This document shows positions 21,163 to 31,792 of a DNA stretch of 64,000 nt, in pieces (the first letter of the stretch is position 1; every line of letters begins with the position of its first letter). The notes beneath the pieces were generated by a model. That model saw only the letters and a program-made list of their open reading frames with translations, did not search any database and was not told where the DNA came from. The translations under genes and the position numbers were made by a program. The DNA is from Isoetes taiwanensis (Eukaryota > Streptophyta > Lycopodiopsida > Isoetales > Isoetaceae): NCBI GenBank assembly GCA_021234155.1, contig JAJEKV010000422.1, positions 147,096 through 211,095 on the forward strand, read 5' to 3'.

Positions 21163-23178
21163 TCAACTGGGTTGATCGTAGGTAAACTTTTTAGGAAAAT
21201 CATGATAGAGCAATTGAGTAGCCTCTCTAGCCTCTCTACCCCCAGATGCATTCATCTCGAAAAATGATGTCAATGTTGTTCCATTATTCTTGCTTCTTAT
21301 ACTGTCCATGCTCATACCTTCTCGATAGTATACATCTTGTTGCATTGGGAGATGCACAACCAATCTAGTGACATGAGGAAACTGTTGCTGTATTTCATAT
21401 GAGAGGATTCTCCATGATGCCTCAGAAGTTGAGAAATAGCGTGCATTCAAGTATTGCTCAACCTCATCATGGTTTACGGTGGGTCTGCTGCTAGTAGATG
21501 CACCATCACTCGCTGCTTCTAAGTTCACATTGATCATATCAGGCCCTTTGTAGACATATTTGTATAGATATTTAACGGCCTTTACGGCAGCACACACCTC
21601 AACATTGATATGGCATTTGAAATACGATGTCAGCCACGGATTATATGGCACAACCCATCTGTTATCTAAATCTATATCCCCTTTTTTCACCTTTCGGCCA
21701 TCATCCCTTCTTCGGTACAACGGATATCCGTCAACAACTGTCATTTCATCTGAAAATGCACGTGGATAATGCTTTGTACACTTACCATCTTGCATGCATG
21801 GACTATTCGGATATCCAATACCACATGGCCCATGCATCATATTACGAGTGACTATCTCATACAATTCAGGATATAGATCTTTGTCTGGTATTTCAACACA
21901 AATTATTTGATCAATCTCTTCGGCTGTGAAGGGCTTGTCTTCCTGATCCAATATAGTCAACAAATGTACATGTGGCAAGCCTCTCTTCTGAAACTCAATG
22001 ACATAGACTTTTGTAATTATGCGGCCGAATATACCACGATTAGTTATCAGATCTATCAGCTCTTTTACCTTCATATGGAATACTCTAGCCACTAACTCTG
22101 ATCGATCACTTGGCGATTGGCCATATAATAATTCCCTCCTAATCTCTTCCCAATTTGCATTGGCAGTCATGGTTATAAAGAGGTCCGGCCTGCCATGTTC
22201 GCGAACAATAGACATAGCATCGTGATATCGTTGGGTCATGTATCTCGGACCTCCCACATGTGAGGATAGTAACACAACTTTTTGGCCAATAGCACTTGCA
22301 TCATCTCCTTCAAAGTCCATAATGCCCTGTAACATGTCTTTTCGAATGGTGTGTTGATTCAACACCACGAATTGCAGTCTTTCTTGTTCCATCTTCGAAA
22401 ACATATCACAAATGTATTCTTGAAACAATCGGCCAGCCATGTGAAGGGGAGATGTATGCCCATGACGCGTGAACAAATGATATATGTAGTACTCCATAAT
22501 AGTTACTTCCTTTGCGCCTCTCCGTCCATGAGGTATTTTAAAATGCCATCCATCTGTACCATAGGGAAGAAGTAGCACAAAGTGCAATGGATCATACGCT
22601 GAGTGATATGCATCTATAAACTTCACGCCACCATCCTTAGAGTGTATAATAATGTCCCTCTGACCATCTTCGGGCTTATCATCGACAGGCATTAAGACAG
22701 CCACCTCATTTACAGTTGGAGCATTATATTGCCTCCTCACAGGATTTTGCACATTGCAAGAAGGTATACGCAAACGGATATCCATGGTTGGATGGATACG
22801 CATAAACTGTGCCGCGCTCAAGAATATGTTAACAAATGGATTGTACTCTGTCATAAGGGCCTGCAACTGCACCACTATTTCTTGCCTCAATCCATCAAAA
22901 ATGGACATCCTGCGTTCAACTTGCATGTCCTCGCCATCCATGATGTATATCTGTGCAAATTTTGCATGCTCTTGTTGCCCTTGCGGTGGCAATAATGTTC
23001 CCATCTTATGGCACATGTGGCCATTGACCCTAAAAGTGTGAGCTCCACCAATAGCATTTGCCAACGCCTCATCAATTTTCACACCCACTGAGGCAAACGA
23101 AAAAATATTATTGTACTTTCTAATGTTCGTGCGAAAGTGATCACCCAAACTATCTGTTCTCGTATATAGATCAAACAA
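21163..23178 (-). CDS. Helitron A, Rep domain protein (671 residues, open frame)
   Basis: A long open frame holds the Helitron_like_N domain (FSFASVGVKIDEALAN, later DPLHFVLLLPYGTDGWH and LFQEYICDMFSKMEQERL) and a complete Rep nuclease: motif 1 LFITMTANANWEEI, motif 2 EFQKRGLPHVHLL with the two metal-binding His, and motif 3 VKYLYKYVYKG with both catalytic Tyr. The linker block SEASWRILSYEIQQQFPHV follows. All catalytic residues expected of a Helitron Rep are present. The frame shifts before the linker (near 21150) and is separated from the N-terminal ORF by about 70 bp with a stop. It is therefore part of a broken RepHel gene, though this stretch is well preserved. Confidence 0.92.
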   Translation of the reverse strand: MFDLYTRTDSLGDHFRTNIRKYNNIFSFASVGVKIDEALANAIGGAHTFRVNGHMCHKMGTLLPPQGQQEHAKFAQIYIMDGEDMQVERRMSIFDGLRQEIVVQLQALMTEYNPFVNIFLSAAQFMRIHPTMDIRLRIPSCNVQNPVRRQYNAPTVNEVAVLMPVDDKPEDGQRDIIIHSKDGGVKFIDAYHSAYDPLHFVLLLPYGTDGWHFKIPHGRRGAKEVTIMEYYIYHLFTRHGHTSPLHMAGRLFQEYICDMFSKMEQERLQFVVLNQHTIRKDMLQGIMDFEGDDASAIGQKVVLLSSHVGGPRYMTQRYHDAMSIVREHGRPDLFITMTANANWEEIRRELLYGQSPSDRSELVARVFHMKVKELIDLITNRGIFGRIITKVYVIEFQKRGLPHVHLLTILDQEDKPFTAEEIDQIICVEIPDKDLYPELYEIVTRNMMHGPCGIGYPNSPCMQDGKCTKHYPRAFSDEMTVVDGYPLYRRRDDGRKVKKGDIDLDNRWVVPYNPWLTSYFKCHINVEVCAAVKAVKYLYKYVYKGPDMINVNLEAASDGASTSSRPTVNHDEVEQYLNARYFSTSEASWRILSYEIQQQFPHVTRLVVHLPMQQDVYYREGMSMDSIRSKNNGTTLTSFFEMNASGGREAREATQLLYHDFPKKFTYDQPS

Positions 23179-23248
23179 TGCCTGTGGTGGTTCACGGAAT
23201 CAATGGCACCGTGACATTTCCATTAGCACATGCCCCACGCACTTCTTT

Positions 23249-24100
23249 TTAACTCGTGAGAGTCCGGGCCCAACGCATAGCCCCACAATACAAACATCTA
23301 TAATCCATGTTACCAAGGTCATGAGGAGGAGGTAAATTCCACGTCCATGCTATCTTGTTGAAACCCCTTTTACCAGTAGGACGTTCTCTAGGACCAATAG
23401 GAGTGTCATAATCCAACCTCATAGCTGTATGTTTTACCTGTCTTCTTCGATCCATGCGTCTCCTCCTTTGACTATTGCTCTCAGCTTCAGGTGTCATATA
23501 GGATGGGTCATCCCTTATTGTTATAGTTTTTCCCATATTAGCAGTTCCTTCCATAACCATGTCATTCAAATGCTGGCGTCTTGTCGATAACATATCTACT
23601 TGACCAGACAGACAATGCATTGGCTCTGGTGTGACTGTCTCCTCAATTGCGGGCGCATTAGATGATTGGCCAATATGAACTGTCTCTGGAACATTCACAT
23701 CATATTGTAACCTCAAAGCCTTAGCCTTTGCAACACGCCTACGTGTCAAACGTCTCTTCTTAGCAGATCTATTTTCATTGACAGGCATCATATATGAGGG
23801 GTTGTTGGCCACAGTAGGTGGCGTCTGTTTGCAAGATCTTTCCATGCCCACTTGACCAGACAAACAATGCATTGGCTCGGCGTGCGCTCGCCTCTCCGAT
23901 TCTTTTGGTGCATTGGTTGATTGGCCAACATGAACCACCTCCACAGTATTCACATCATATTCTAACCTCAAGGCTCTAGCCTTTGCAACGTGCTTACGTG
24001 CCAAATGTCTCTTTCTAGCAGACTTACTTTCATTGATGGGTGTCATATATGAGGGATTGTTGGCCACAGCAGGTGGCGTCTTTTTGTAAGACCTCCCCAT
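23249..24100 (-). CDS. Helitron A, N-terminal region with internal 85-residue repeats
   Basis: The 283-residue frame begins with two tandem copies of an about 85-residue unit. Each holds PPAVANNPSYMTP or PPTVANNPSYMMP, a basic A-R/K-K-R block, a R-L-x-Y-D-V-N motif, G-Q-S-x-N-A-P and EPMHCLSGQV. A shortened third copy follows (DDPSYMTPEAES, RRMDRRRQ, MRLDYD). The C-terminus carries the conserved Helitron zinc-finger-like stretch LGNMDYRCLYCGAMRWA. This is the N-terminus of the RepHel at 21163-23178; about 70 bp with a frameshift and stop separate them. The repeat is basic and could contact DNA. Confidence 0.8.
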   Translation of the reverse strand: MGRSYKKTPPAVANNPSYMTPINESKSARKRHLARKHVAKARALRLEYDVNTVEVVHVGQSTNAPKESERRAHAEPMHCLSGQVGMERSCKQTPPTVANNPSYMMPVNENRSAKKRRLTRRRVAKAKALRLQYDVNVPETVHIGQSSNAPAIEETVTPEPMHCLSGQVDMLSTRRQHLNDMVMEGTANMGKTITIRDDPSYMTPEAESNSQRRRRMDRRRQVKHTAMRLDYDTPIGPRERPTGKRGFNKIAWTWNLPPPHDLGNMDYRCLYCGAMRWARTLTS

Positions 24101-24770
24101 ATCGAGTCTCTGATATGTGTAACCCTATAGCCGTTCAGAGTTTTTGCATGAAAATAACCTCCTAATGCGTCTTGACTAAGAAATTACCCACCACATTCAA
24201 TAGAATGCACAATTAACCTAAAGGAGATAGGACTCACCTTTGATGTAGTATGATATATTCTCCTTTGAAGTGCAAGTAGAAAAGTAAGCCCTGTAATTAT
24301 GATGGCAGAAGCTTTAAATTTAAAAGTATTATTATTATGCGCATTTTCAAGATTATGAAGAGCTACGACCATGCAATGTAAAGAAATCTGCCTAAACAAA
24401 GAATATGGATCACCTTTGATGGTTGCCAAAGTTGTTGTCTCCTTGAAAGTGGAAGCAAATGGTTGACCTGTACAAAAAGTAGAAAGAGATGAGATGGCAC
24501 CTTCATAAAAGTACAACCCCCAATAAAGTGTTGGCTAAAGAACGTGCAAGATAACCTTCCTTCTCTCCAAAACTATCATTTATAATTGGGACACATGGGT
24601 TCAAGCATATTGTTGTAGTTTATATAGGCATGTTTATCATATGCCAAGATATACACCTTGATTGACGAACACATCTTTATTAGTGATTATTGTAGAAAAA
24701 ACAAAGAGTTCCATAAATAGGGAGCACATTTATTATTAATAATGCCCAAAAGCTCAAGGGTTTCAATAGG
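24101..24770. other. no supported gene
   Basis: Upstream flank of Helitron A. A minus frame at 24184-24516 is open but lacks any motif. A Helitron 5' TC terminus should lie here or further right; I cannot pick one. Confidence 0.35.
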
Positions 24771-25223
24771 CTACACATCTAAACCATTTTGTACCATGTA
24801 CTCAGTATGTAAAATAGCATCCATGGCATTTGCGAACTTTTGAACACGGATATATATGTGTTTATGAAACACACGTTCCAAGAGACTGATGAACTTGTCA
24901 ACATCTAATTGAATTTTAGAGGTTTGAGATAATGGAAGCCCAAGCGACTCCTGAACTCCATACCACTCCGCAAAAACTCTAGCGGCCCATAGCAAACTCT
25001 CAACTTTGGCAAGCTTTGAAACTCTCTCTTTGTTTGGTGATGTCGAGGATTCAACATCAATGTCTAACATAATTTCCTCAAGGTCTTCATAGTTATTCAA
25101 GTATTGAACATATTTATTCTGGGAAGGGACTTGCGAGAGACACAAAACCGGCCGAATAGGCTTGTCATTCATCACAGCAGCAATATACAATGTTGTGAAG
25201 AATAGAGAGGGGTAACCGACCAT
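24771..25223 (-). CDS. unknown 150-residue protein or exon
   Basis: The open frame is protein-like through most of its length: an acidic patch (YEDLEEIMLDIDVESS), then amphipathic helices (VESLLWAARVFAEWYGVQ, FISLLERVFHKHIYI) and a C-terminal NAMDAILHTEYMVQNGLDV. No domain is recognised. It lies on the Helitron strand, upstream of Helitron A, and could be cargo or a host exon. Confidence 0.4.
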   Translation of the reverse strand: MVGYPSLFFTTLYIAAVMNDKPIRPVLCLSQVPSQNKYVQYLNNYEDLEEIMLDIDVESSTSPNKERVSKLAKVESLLWAARVFAEWYGVQESLGLPLSQTSKIQLDVDKFISLLERVFHKHIYIRVQKFANAMDAILHTEYMVQNGLDV

Positions 25224-25643
25224 AGGAACAATATCGGACTACCCCACAAACAGAAAATGCGCATAGGCAATATAGAAGGGTAATGGCGACAACTTCTCAT
25301 CGGGATAAAAAAAACCCCGCCCTTTCGGGTTTTCGAGGAAAACCCTAATGAGAGATGGTCGCCAAAAACCTTGAATGTGTTGCCTGGAGAACGGGAGGAG
25401 ATGGGTTGATGGCGAACACAAATCTAGCAGGACCCCAGAAGATGGCGAAGACCTCAAATGAGCCCTAGCAGACGGCGGAAGACGGCGGAATCCTGCAAGC
25501 AATACAAAAAACTCCCCAAAAAATACCCGTAAATGGTTAGAGAAAACAAACAGGCATAGCCATAAAAAACAAGCTGCACCAAGAAGGTCCGAAGATATGA
25601 GGAATGAAAACAGATGAAAAAAGAATATGACAGAAAAAGAGAG

Positions 25644-25825
25644 CATCACCCATAGGGTGGAAAAGCAAAGACCCAACGGGTGGAAAACCATTATGTAAAA
25701 ATATGCATCACCCTCGATGTGGAAATAAACAGCATCACCCGCAGGTGGAGAATAACGCAGCAAGATGCCGATGAAACAGAAACATGAAAATAGCAACACC
25801 CACAGGTGGAGAACAACAAAGAGTG
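25644..25825. repeat. cluster of small hairpins GCATCACCC-n-GGGTGGAAA
   Basis: Five variants: near 25645 (CATCACCCATAGGGTGGAAA), 25669, 25704, 25733 and 25796. In the intact ones ACCC pairs with GGGT around a 2-4 base loop. Two more lie near 27724 and 27748. Confidence 0.65.
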
Positions 25826-26845
25826 CATGAACAAAAAATACAAATGAAAAAGACTCATGCGCCCACGCAGCAGGGCGGGAAGGGAGGGAAGCCACGAGAG
25901 AAGAAGAAGAGCTGCTGTGAGAAGACGCCGATAACGGGCCAAGACGGAAATGGCCTAATTGAGAGATTCGCCCCTTCCTGTAATGGCGATCCGGATGGCT
26001 CTGATTGATGGGATTCTGGAAGGACTCGAGAGACACAAAACCGGCCGACTACCAAAGGATTTCCTCAACTATAAGCCCGGGCCAAAACCTCCAGGTGTGT
26101 TGAGTTGGATCGCTGGGCACATAGCGGAGAGAGAAGAAGAGGAGCCGCCAACGCGTGAGCCAAGCAGAGATCATGTGAAACCCCCGAAGGAGCCGCCGAC
26201 CCGGCCGCGACGAAAGGAAAAATGAGTACCATACTAGGATGGATTTAAGTCGATAGCAAGAAGACACTCCCGCCACCACCTCCGAGCAGTCGGATAGGAT
26301 AAAGGACGCAGAGAGGAAGGAGAGGAGCGAAAAAGAGAGCCGTCGGACGGAGGATCGAGGAGATGATAAGAACCGGTAGAAATTAGGCGCTGAAGGATAG
26401 TGACGGGGCATGCGAACGAATGCAGGCAAGCTAAAGAAATCGTATGACCACAGGCAAATTGGTCTCGTTTGGAGTGGCAGGGAGAGAAAGGAAAACAGGA
26501 TCCGAAGAGTCTGGTTCAAGCGAGAAGGAAGCTATGCGTTGACGACGAGAACCAAAGAAATAGCAGAAGCGAAGCAGCCGGGGAGAAAGCTTAAGTCGAA
26601 GAAGAAGAGCCGGAGGCGCCTGCTATGGACGGTATCAGCTCAATGACCTGAAAAAGGAAAGGACATTAGAGAACAAAAACAATGAAAAGAAAAGCACGCC
26701 GCCACGATGACGAATCTAAGGAAGCGCCCCGGCATGCCAACGAGAATGGCAACAAGGCGATGAAAAAATAAACCATGTTAATGCATACAATGCACAGATG
26801 AAATGAATGCAGATCACGTAGATAGTTGTCGTATGTGAATACAAA

Positions 26846-26902
26846 TTACGGACCGAAGTCCGTGAATGTGGCTACGGACTGAAGTCCGTAAATGTGGCTA
26901 TT
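26846..26902. repeat. two-unit tandem repeat with GGACTTCGGTCC-type inverted motif
   Basis: GGACCGAAGTCCGTGAATGT and CGGACTGAAGTCCGTAAATG lie side by side; each contains a short inverted repeat (GGAC...GTCC). Confidence 0.7.
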
Positions 26903-27721
26903 ATTCCTTCCGAACCTGTGGCCAAAATCTAATAACAAATAACTGAGATAATAAGGCAAAGAGGAAAAAACTTACGCATAGGAATGTAAAAATGCATAGA
27001 CATAAAGAAGACAAAGTGCAACCCGACATATGTTGTCAAAAACAAAGTGCAATCGTGCATACGCGGGCGAGTGGGTTTTGTTTAGAAGGGCGAATTAGAA
27101 TATCAACGTGAGACAAAGAAAAAGAAAGACAACGAAGAAAAAATGAGGTTGACAACAAGAAGTCTAAAGCGAAGAAGGTTCATAAGGATGTGAAAAGGAG
27201 GGAACAAGATGAGGAGAGTGAAAATGCTAAGGTCTGGGTCAGGGTAGCATAGGAGAAATGTGTGGTGATGTCAGAAGACAAATACCATATGCATAAATCC
27301 ATGAATAAAGACCCCAATAGGAAAACATACTGTGGCAAACGAGGGACGAGATTGAGAAAGAGAATGTAGACATACTAGCACCGAGCGAAAAGAAGGTCAA
27401 GAAGGAAACGGAGACTAAAGTTAATTCGAAGCACAACGAAAACGAAAAAATGAGGCGTAACTGCATAAACTAGAAGCCCAGCCGCCGCGAAACCTCCAGG
27501 TGTCGAGTCGGGCACGAAGCACGTAGCGAGGGTGAGACGAAGAGGAGCGCCAACGACCGAGCGCGAGAAGAATTGGAACATGTAGAAGGCACCCATGAGC
27601 GGTTAAAGAGAACAAGAACGTGCATAATGGTGAAGCGGCAAACTGCAAAACGACAAGCACTCAAAATGATGTGAGCGATTAGAAATGAGAAAAAATCAAC
27701 AATTCATGAAAGAAGAGAGGA

Positions 27722-27770
27722 TAGCATCACCCAGGGGGTGGAAAAAAGCATCACCCAGCGGGTGGAAGAA
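27722..27770. repeat. two further GCATCACCC hairpins
   Basis: GCATCACCCAGGGGGTGGAA and GCATCACCCAGCGGGTGGAA lie in tandem, the same motif as at 25.64-25.82 kb. Confidence 0.7.
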
Positions 27771-27839
27771 AAAACATGATAAACAGAAATTTGTGTGCAA
27801 ATATAGCTAAATAGCAAATATGATAAACACTCGTGTTCC

Positions 27840-28017
27840 TCCATTAAAATTTGCTCTTTCCTATTACCTAAACCTTCTATGCCCATAGATGGAATGACTT
27901 GAGCATAACCCTTTGGGATTCCCATTCTCGTTTGACGTCATTATGGTAATTAGCTGCCAGATTGTAACCTTCAAAAGCTTCTTTAAAGTTCTTCCAGGTC
28001 AAAATCTTTGGATCCAT
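27840..28017 (-). pseudogene. short unknown coding remnant
   Basis: From the Met at 28017 the minus strand reads protein-like (LTWKNFKEAFEGYNLAANYH) for 46 residues, then a stop; the neighbouring frame continues as GNRKEQILMEEHECLSYLLF. It looks like an exon broken by one frameshift. Function unknown. Confidence 0.35.
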
Positions 28018-28140
28018 TCTTTTTCTTCCTTGTCACCATGTTCTTGCCATGTCTGTCAGATATTTGTCCATGGCCTGCAGAGAATGCCTTAACCAGCCAG
28101 CACTCCAGGAGTACTACCTAGAGTTTTCGCTGGCTAAGGC

Positions 28141-28305
28141 ATTCTCGACTTGCGAGTCGAGAATGCAGGCATCAAGCCAACACTGGGATTCTCGACTCGC
28201 GAGTCGAGAATGCAGGCATCAAGCCAACACTGGGATTCTCGACTCGCGAGTCGAGAATGCAGGCATCAAGCCAACACTGGGATTCTCGACTCGCAAGTCG
28301 AGAAT
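28141..28305. repeat. four tandem 47-bp units, each with a 24-bp palindrome
   Basis: Palindromes at 28141-28164, 28188-28211, 28235-28258 and 28282-28305 are built on the core TCTCGACTCGCGAGTCGAGA. They are separated by an identical 23-bp spacer (GCAGGCATCAAGCCAACACT and three more bases). The first and last units carry one change in the centre (TTGCGA, TCGCAA). Unlike CRISPR arrays, spacer and repeat are both constant. Confidence 0.95.
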
Positions 28306-28617
28306 CCCTTAGCCATCCAATTCTCCTGTGCCTCTAGTCCTAGGTTTAGTCCCAGGTGCCTCTATCATGTCTGAGCCACTCTCCTTCGAACTATCTTCCT
28401 CGAATATTGCAAAGGGGAGTGGCCCGGACTGGGTGGAGGCCTCTGGGACTAACCACAGGGGGGATGCATTTGAACTGCATCCCTAAGGCCCTAGACCTAG
28501 CATTATCTATACACAACTAGCATGCCTAATGAGGATTCGGATCGATGCTTCTAAACGAATGGAAGGCATTCCAAGCAAAATATATAGATGATGAAATCGT
28601 TTCATGAAGTTGTTCGA

Positions 28618-28875
28618 TTTATAGTTCCCTTGCTGAGCATCTCTCAATCTAGAGAGTATCTCGACGCTGAAATATGCTCAACAAGGAAACCATAAGTCGG
28701 GCGAGCTGTAGAACAGTTCCATGATCAAAACAGGGAGTTGTTCGCGTGTTACTCCGATCCATTGTTACCGTGCCCAGCATCTCTCAACCCAGAGAGTATA
28801 TTTCATCTCTCGACGCTGAAATATGCTGGACAAGGAAACAATAAATCCGCCGAGCTTTAGAGCAGTTCCATGTTC
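28618..28875. repeat. direct repeat of about 110 bp, two copies
   Basis: Copies near 28620-28728 and 28758-28875 share GAGCATCTCTCAA or CAGCATCTCTCAA, CTCGACGCTGAAATATGCT, ACAAGGAAAC and AGCAGTTCCATG. They are diverged by indels, and neither is coding. Confidence 0.75.
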
Positions 28876-29165
28876 TATACACATCTGGCATGTTCTACAC
28901 ACATAATAAAACAGGAATCTCTGAAACTCCCCTCTTCTCGCAAGAACTCCTTGAGCCATTGTATCACAGATCCTGCAGCCTCACCGAGAGTCTTCGCTTC
29001 TTCTGTTGGCCTCATCAACAATGCATCCCCATCAAATACTTGTATCAAAGCGATTCTCGCGTATCCCTCTTCCATGGCGCTGCAGTGAAGTGTTCCCGTG
29101 TCTTGCAGCTCATATCCGCTTGCTACCTTAGCTCCGTGCACATCGATCAAATCAACTATTTGCAA
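28875..29165 (-). pseudogene. C-terminal fragment of a plant transposon-associated protein
   Basis: The 96-residue frame has the pattern often seen at the C-terminus of En/Spm (CACTA)-associated plant proteins: G-x-x-V-A-S-G-Y then a short loop, ALIQVFDGDALLMRPTEEAK and LGEAAGSVIQWLKEF. In those proteins the segment follows a large variable region and ends in a W-P-like motif, here I-Q-W-L. The upstream exons are not found. It lies on the opposite strand to the gene that follows. I rate the assignment as tentative. Confidence 0.4.
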
Positions 29166-29550
29166 AAAGACACGCAGTTAGAAATAGACAGAGAGTAAGG
29201 CGCTGTTAGGAGCTTACATCGTCGTGGTGCCATCCGTGAACTCGCGAGCAATCGATCTCTGCCTCCGGTCGCTGTGCGCCTTGCTGCCGAACTAAGCACC
29301 TGGAAATCTCCACTGTGCTCACTAAGCCCCTGGAAATGAATGAATTTGGAATCATTGTTTTAAATGGGCTAAAGCCGGCCGTCTTTGCACTTTATCCCGC
29401 TTTTTTTTCCTTGAATGATTGTGTGTCCTTAATTTCAAATTTAAGAAACGCCCGACCTTTTTTACGCGGCAGTCCTAAACCTTCCAAGGCGCGGAAGAGG
29501 CTCAATTTACAAGGGAATCCGAGCAAGAAGAAGATACGGGGCATACTGAT

Positions 29551-30840
29551 ATGGCGACTCCATCGAAGAAGCCGGGCGCCGGAGCGAAGCGGGTTCAAGC
29601 GGCACCAAGAAAAGAAAGACTGCTGACTCGTGTGAGCTCTCGGCTTTGTGTTCGGTCGGGATACCTTTTATCGATCCATCCTTCGTCTTGCAAAGATTCA
29701 CTGCGGAGACGCTTAGTGATCACTGGCCGAACTCCGTTCTTCGTTATCGAGGGATTGGAGACAGAGCTACTTGATACACCAGCAGATTGTTGGTGGTATG
29801 TCGAAGTATCAACAAGGGAAGGAGAAAGATCTGTTTCTGTGGCAAAGGGATAAGAAGAGCTCCGGCGACAAGTACAAGAAGGTCGGTGTTGTACTCTCCG
29901 TCTCTGCGCCAGATTCGAAGCATCTTACATTGTATGTGGAAGACTGCCTGAAGGGTAAGTTCTACCACATGAAGAAGTTATCAGTATCTAACTACTCTCA
30001 CTCTTCAATGAGCAAGTCGAAGGGGACCGACAAAAGGCCGGCGCCTTTAAATTGTCAGAACCTTGGGCAGAAGGATCTGGAAGGGATGAAGGAGGTCGGA
30101 ACCCTGATATCCAGAGAGCTTGGAATGGAGATTTCCAGGGTGAGGGAGAAGATGTTCAACACCGGGAGCTTTACGTCTAGCGTGCTAAAGACTCTAAAGC
30201 ACTCGGCAGTTACCATGGATGTTGTAGTTCAGAAAGAAAAAACTCCAGACAGAACTACAGATGAAGCAGATGAGAGTACACGGGAGGATTCAGATGCTGA
30301 AGATGAGGAAGATATAGTCGACTCCCAATTCTTGGATCCAGATGAGCAGATTAGGAAATCACAGAGAGGGGCCCAGAAGATGGAGCGGCTGGCTCAGTAT
30401 TATCCATTGGGGATATCACACACAAGCTATTCTTTGGACATCGAGGCGACTGAAGGTTTGGGCGGTGAGATGCCGTCTTGTTCAACCACAGGAAATTTAA
30501 TCCAACACACATGCTGGAGATTCTGAACTTGATGGTGCGGCATCCTGTTGCAGATCCAATGCCTGCGGATGTCATACCATTCGCCAGATCGACCGTGAGT
30601 TGTTCAAACCGAAGTCCGAGGATGACCCAAGGGAAAAGACGCCAGGTTTTGGGTTGTGGACGGCCAAAGATTCGGTGAGGGTACAAGTATTGCGTGACTT
30701 TAAAAGGAAGTGCCGCAGCGATCAAGGACGATATTCCAAACGAGAGTGCAGAGTTCTTTTCACGGACACGCCACCAACGGAGAGCTCGCCAAAGATTAGC
30801 CACCGCTGTAAATAATAGTAGCAAGTGCCGCCTACATAAG
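29551..30840 (+). pseudogene. 5' part of a decayed multi-exon gene of unknown N-terminal function
   Basis: Starting with an ATG at 29551 (a Lys/Ala-rich start, ATPSKKPGAGAKRV), coding-like sequence passes through several frames. The main one, 29771-30526, has LFLWQRDKKSSGDKYKKVGV, then an acidic stretch (TREDSDAEDEEDIVDSQFLD). It continues in shifted frames: HMLEILNLMVRHPVADPMP, then ELFKPKSEDDPREKTPGFGL, then SRTRHQRRARQRLATAV. A plausible 5' splice site AAG|GTAAAT lies near 30840. The next acceptor is near 31793. No domain is recognised in this part. At least three frame changes mark it as a pseudogene unless more introns exist. Confidence 0.45.
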
Positions 30841-31792
30841 GTAAATTATCGTTTCGATTCGGGTTTCGCTCGCTGGAGTCGAGAAAGTTCCTCGAATCCT
30901 TTCTCGATTGTTTTCTTCGGGGTTTTCGACTCGGCGAAATGAAAGCCGAGGAACACAGAAATCGAAGATGCGGGGCTTTGAGCCGAGAAAACCCCAGAGA
31001 AGTAAAGAAAAGTAAAGATTGAAGGGACTTTCTCGACTCGTGAGTCGAGAAAGCTAGAGAATAAACGGGAAGAACAGTATGACGGGGCTTTCTCGACTCG
31101 CGGGTCGAGAAAGTCCCTTCATACTTCGACTTTCCTGTGCTCCTCTGACTTTCTCGACTCGCGAGTCGAGATACCCCAGGGCAATAGAGAGAACATTAGA
31201 GATTAATGGTTGACGAGTGAAAGCATCGAGCCTTCCCATCCTTTCTTCCCTCGCCTCTTCGGGCAATGTCGCTTAGTTTATATCCTAAGTTGCATCGTTC
31301 GAAGAGGTGGGGCAAGCAAGGATTTGGGAATGAGCGGTGCTTTCACTCTGGCCTCACTCTCCTATGTTCTCTCCTCTCCTGTGGGTATTCTCGACTCGCG
31401 AGTCGAGAAAGTCCCTTCGATCTTCTCCACTCCTGTGCTTCTCTGATTTTCCCGACTCGCGAGTCGAGAAACTCCATGGTAATAGAGAAAACATTAGAGA
31501 TTAATGGTTGAAGAGTGAAAGCATCGAGCCTTCCCAATCTTTCTTTCCCCACCTCTTCGGGCAATGTCGCTTAGTTTATATCCTAAGTTGCATCGTTCGA
31601 AGAGGCGTGAAAGCAAAGATTTGGGAATGCACGATGCTTTCGCTCTGGCCTTGACTCTCCTATGTTTTCTCCTCTCCTGTGGTTATTCTCGACTCGTGAG
31701 TCGAGAAACCCCCTGCATCCTTCTATTTATTTTTTCCTTCGGGTGTTAGGAGATACTTTCATGCTCTGACATTGTGACATTTACTGAATGCA
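30841..31792 (+). other. probable intron with palindromes and 298-bp tandem repeats
   Basis: Bounded by AAG|GTAAAT near 30840 and an acceptor ACTGAATGCAG near 31793, about 950 bp. It contains six copies of the TCTCGACTCGCGAGTCGAGA-type palindrome at 31029, 31089, 31150, 31387, 31448 and 31685. No coding sequence is convincing; open frames here read through the palindromes. Confidence 0.5.
31078..31745. repeat. 298-bp tandem repeat, about 2.3 copies
   Basis: AATAGAGAGAACATTAGAG at 31183 recurs at 31481, and ATGTCGCTTAGTTTATATCC at 31266 recurs at 31564, both a period of 298. Each full unit carries two palindromes. A partial unit leads the array and another ends it near 31745. Confidence 0.9.

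Larger units (their letters stand above)
25224..27690. other. purine-rich repetitive sequence without supported genes
   Basis: The plus strand is rich in GAAGA, GAGG and AAAG. This creates long but low-complexity frames on the minus strand (Ser/Phe/Leu), for example 25239-26036, which I do not accept as a gene. GAGACACAAAACCGGCCGA occurs at 25137 and again at 26033. AAACCTCCAGGTGT with the following GA-rich sequence occurs near 26088 and 27490. These show old duplications. Confidence 0.45.

Noticed and set aside
25239..26036. 265-codon open frame on the minus strand
   Set aside because: Low-complexity Ser/Phe/Leu product caused by GA-rich DNA, no domain, and it crosses the GCATCACCC hairpins.
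28141..28305. Regular repeat-spacer pattern resembling a CRISPR array
   Set aside because: Spacers are identical to one another, the repeat is a full palindrome, and the context is plant nuclear DNA; it is a 47-bp tandem repeat.
31210..31564. Open frames ending in F-S-T-R-E-S-R-like peptides
   Set aside because: They are translations of the palindrome, which reads alike on both strands, and lie in a probable intron.
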